Assembly (NCBI RefSeq): GCF_003448965.1
Contig: NZ_QRGC01000002.1
Coordinates: 124,001 to 188,000 of the forward strand
DNA: 64,000 nt
Origin: Oceanicella sp. SM1341
GTDB taxonomy: Bacteria > Pseudomonadota > Alphaproteobacteria > Rhodobacterales > Rhodobacteraceae
Reading direction: 5' to 3'
Shown here: in pieces, positions 62,065-64,000 of the stretch
How positions within the stretch are numbered: position 1 is the first letter of the stretch
Layout: the number at the start of each line of letters is the position of its first letter
The notes under the pieces: generated by a model
What the model was told of the DNA's origin: nothing
The model's input: the letters and a program-made list of their open reading frames with translations, nothing else
Databases searched by the model: none
Made by a program: the position numbers and the translations under genes

Positions 62065-62826
62065 ATGGATCTCGGACTGAGCGGCATGAACGTGCTGGTG
62101 ACCGGCGGCAGCAAGGGCATCGGCCGGCACTGCGTCGACATCTTCGCCGCGGAAGGCGCCAACGTGGCCTTCTGCGCCCGCAACCCGGAGGAGGTGGCCG
62201 CGGCGGAAACCGCGCTCTCCGGCAGCCTCGGGCTGATCAAGGGCACTTCGGTGGACGTGTCGGACAAGGGCGCGCTGGAGGCCTGGGTGGCCGAGAGCGC
62301 CGCCTCCATGGGCGGCATCGACATTCTCGTGGCGAATGTCTCGGCCCTCGCACTCGGCGACGACGAGGCCGCCTGGGAGGCGGGCTTTTCCACCGACATG
62401 ATGCACACCGTGCGGCTGGTGAACGCCGCCCTGCCGCAGCTGGAGAAATCCGCCGCGGGCTCGATCTGCGCGGTCTCCAGCGTGTCGGGGCGCGAGGCGG
62501 ATTTCACCGGCCCCGCCTATGGCGCCTTCAAGGCGGCGCTGGTGCATTACATGCAGCGCATGGCGCTGGAACTGGCGCCGAAGATGATCCGCTGCAACAC
62601 CGTCTCGCCCGGCAACACCTATTTCAAGGGCGGCGTCTGGGAGAACGTGGAGCTCAACAACCCCGAGCTCTTCGCGAAGGCGCTGGCGCTCAACCCCACC
62701 GGCCGGATGGGCCGGCCCGACGAGGTGGCCCGCGCGGTGGTGTTCCTCTCCTCGCCCGCCTCCTCCTTCACCACCGGCACCAACCTGGTGGTGGACGGCG
62801 CGCTCACCCGCGGCATCCAGCTCTGA
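62065..62826 (+). CDS. SDR family oxidoreductase
   Basis: A 253-residue short-chain dehydrogenase. Cofactor motif TGGSKGIG (about residues 13-20), VANVSALALG, then catalytic Ser in AVSSVSGREAD and Tyr/Lys in YGAFKAALVHY. The late MGRPDEVARAVVFLSSPASSF is standard. Substrate unknown. It lies 13 bp after the formamidase-like gene. Confidence 0.9.
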   Translation: MDLGLSGMNVLVTGGSKGIGRHCVDIFAAEGANVAFCARNPEEVAAAETALSGSLGLIKGTSVDVSDKGALEAWVAESAASMGGIDILVANVSALALGDDEAAWEAGFSTDMMHTVRLVNAALPQLEKSAAGSICAVSSVSGREADFTGPAYGAFKAALVHYMQRMALELAPKMIRCNTVSPGNTYFKGGVWENVELNNPELFAKALALNPTGRMGRPDEVARAVVFLSSPASSFTTGTNLVVDGALTRGIQL

Positions 62827-62833
62827 GGCGGCC

Positions 62834-63133
62834 ATGATCACCATCACCGCGATCATCCGCGCGAAGCCCGGGCAGGAGGAGGCCATGCGCGCCGCCCTGC
62901 TCGATGTCGCCGCCCATGTGGCGGCGGAGGAGCCGGAGACGCTGGGCTTCTACCTCTCCCAGTCGCTGGCCGACCCCGCGGTCTTCACCACCTACGAGCG
63001 CTTCGCGAACGAGGCGGCGATGGAGCGGCACAACGGCTCGCCCGCCACGGCGCGCTTCTTCGCCCTCGGCCCGGAGCTGATCGAGGGCGACGTGATCCTG
63101 GAGACCTGCCGGGAATATTCCGCGAAGGCGTGA
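62834..63133 (+). CDS. Antibiotic biosynthesis monooxygenase (ABM/YgiN-like) domain protein
   Basis: A 99-residue dimeric ferredoxin-like fold protein: ITITAIIRAKPGQEEAMRAALLDVAAHVAAEEPETLGFYLSQSLADPAVFTTYERFANEAAMERHNGS is typical, with the H in MERHNGS conserved. Members oxidise quinols without cofactor or detoxify aldehydes. It closes the rightward run, 7 bp after the SDR gene. Confidence 0.9.
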   Translation: MITITAIIRAKPGQEEAMRAALLDVAAHVAAEEPETLGFYLSQSLADPAVFTTYERFANEAAMERHNGSPATARFFALGPELIEGDVILETCREYSAKA

Positions 63134-63137
63134 GGGC

Positions 63138-63680
63138 TCACACCCCGGGGGGCAGGCGCGGGCGCATCGCCTCGCGGCGCTCGAAGGCCTCGCCGTCGGC
63201 GGTGAAACTGCCGTCGCCCTTCGCGTGCAGCAGCCGGTGGTCGGCGCGGGCGGGCGTGACCCAGGCCGCGACGCCCTCCAGCAGCACGAGGTCGAGCCGC
63301 TCGACGATCTCCACCACCCGGCACTCGATGTTGGCGAGGCATTCGGCAATCAGCGGCGCGCCCACCTGCGAGGCCGGCAGGGGCGTGAGCGGGAAACGGG
63401 CGAACTTGTCCGTCTCCCGCCCCGAGCAGGTGCCCACGCCCAGCACGGTGTCGATGAGATCGGCGCCCGGGATGGCCAGCACGCACTCGCGCTGCGCCTT
63501 CAGCGCGGCGAAGGAATGGTTCCACGCGCCGGTGGTGAGGGCGAACTCGGCGGCGAAGCTGCGCACCATGGTCCAGGTCACGGTCATCACGTTGGCCCGG
63601 GTGCCGTCATGGGTGCTGACCAGCACCACCGGCCCCGGCTCGAGCCACATGAAGGCCTTGTGAAGGGGAAGCTCTTCCAT
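63138..63680 (-). CDS. Flavin reductase family protein
   Basis: A 180-residue FMN-binding split-barrel protein: LEPGPVVLVSTHDGTRANVMTVTWTMVRSF is the flavin-binding start. It is closer to the DIM6/NTAB group than the HpaC-like gene at 24270. The ATG at 63680 with AGGAG six bases upstream is preferred over the GTG at 63683. It converges with the ABM gene. It may supply reduced flavin to monooxygenases or act as an FMN-binding protein. Confidence 0.87.
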   Translation of the reverse strand: MEELPLHKAFMWLEPGPVVLVSTHDGTRANVMTVTWTMVRSFAAEFALTTGAWNHSFAALKAQRECVLAIPGADLIDTVLGVGTCSGRETDKFARFPLTPLPASQVGAPLIAECLANIECRVVEIVERLDLVLLEGVAAWVTPARADHRLLHAKGDGSFTADGEAFERREAMRPRLPPGV

Positions 63681-63774
63681 CACCGTCTCCTCTCTCGCCC
63701 CACAGCCTAGCGCGCCGGGGCCGCCGCGCCACGCTGTGGCTGGACAGGGCGGCCGCCCTCGCCTATGCGGACAT

Positions 63775-64000
63775 ATGGCTGATCGGATCGCTCAGGAAAG
63801 CGTTGCTCATGGCCCGCGGTTCTTCCGGGCCGGGTGGGACCGCTGGACGCTGGGCGCCCTCGCCATCGCCGCACTGGTGGTGGCCCCGCTCATCGCCGTG
63901 GCGCTGATCGCGCTGTTTCCCACCGAGAACATCTGGCCGCATCTCGTCTCCACCGTGCTGCCGCGCTACCTCGCGAATTCGCTGGGGCTGGTGATCTGCG
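63775..64000 (+). CDS. ABC importer permease, iron(III)-type (3' truncated by window)
   Basis: An open frame running off the right edge: MADRIAQESVAHGPRFFRAGWDRWTLG then ALAIAALVVAPLIAVALIALF and PTENIWPHLVSTVLPRYLANSLGLVI. The first membrane helix and the ENIWPHL-VLPRYLANS stretch match FbpB-type permeases of ferric-iron importers. Only about 75 residues are visible. A binding-protein or ATPase gene should follow or lie elsewhere. Confidence 0.8.
   Translation, partial: MADRIAQESVAHGPRFFRAGWDRWTLGALAIAALVVAPLIAVALIALFPTENIWPHLVSTVLPRYLANSLGLVIC

Overview
The window is 64 kb of very GC-rich, densely packed DNA with strongly biased third codon positions, many ATGA/GTGA gene overlaps, TRAP transporters, Rieske oxygenases, a DUF1045 gene and a CCA-encoding tRNA-Arg(CCG). 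This points to a high-GC alphaproteobacterium, most likely Rhodobacterales; that placement is inferred from gene families and style, not from a marker gene. I see no prophage, insertion sequence, CRISPR array or rRNA.

Layout. 1-939: end of a GMC oxidoreductase. 950-8043: an IclR regulator and TRAP transporter diverging from a gamma-glutamyltransferase-family enzyme and a CoA-transferase, with matched 17-bp palindromes in the shared promoter region. 8102-16606: MFS transporter, cupin, alpha/beta hydrolase, flavin monooxygenase, LuxR-type regulator, IlvD/Edd dehydratase and Rieske oxygenase. 16789-29130: a catabolic block with ABC importer, DUF1028 protein, M20 peptidase, HpaB-type monooxygenase with flavin reductase, class II aldolase, luciferase-like monooxygenase, FCD-type GntR regulator and SDR. 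A TTCTGTATRCAG motif sits at the same distance from a TTGAC-type -35 at three promoters, which suggests one GntR regulon. 29131-30062 is nearly gene-free and ends at the tRNA. 30195-33422: DUF1045 protein, ThDP enzyme and FAH-family hydrolase. 33601-40963: a tightly overlapping DUF4129-DUF4350-MoxR-DUF58-SpoIIM-RDD membrane locus. 41291-43326: universal stress protein and AGCS symporter.

43653-56760 is the most distinctive part: one 13-kb same-strand run carrying a five-gene branched-chain/urea/amide-type ABC importer, two tandem amidases and a complete but divergent urease-like set (UreE, UreF, fused UreA-UreB, UreC, UreG, UreD). UreC keeps the nickel ligands and the carbamylated lysine, but the flap Cys is Ala, the Ala next to the metal-ligand Asp is Gly and a substrate-pocket loop is shortened. 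This suggests amide uptake coupled to hydrolysis of urea or of a urea-like compound. It is followed by an isochorismatase-like hydrolase, a third amidase, a signal-less AmiC-like binding protein, a MarR regulator, a formamidase-family enzyme, an SDR, an ABM monooxygenase and a flavin reductase, so 43-63 kb reads as an amide-nitrogen region. The window ends inside an iron-type ABC permease.

Four intergenic tandem-repeat arrays (9.6, 24.9, 27.2 and 41.0 kb) are built of small GC hairpins. Two share the core CCCCGGAGGGGC, but their flanks match the 3' end of the neighbouring gene, as if gene tails plus hairpins had been locally amplified.
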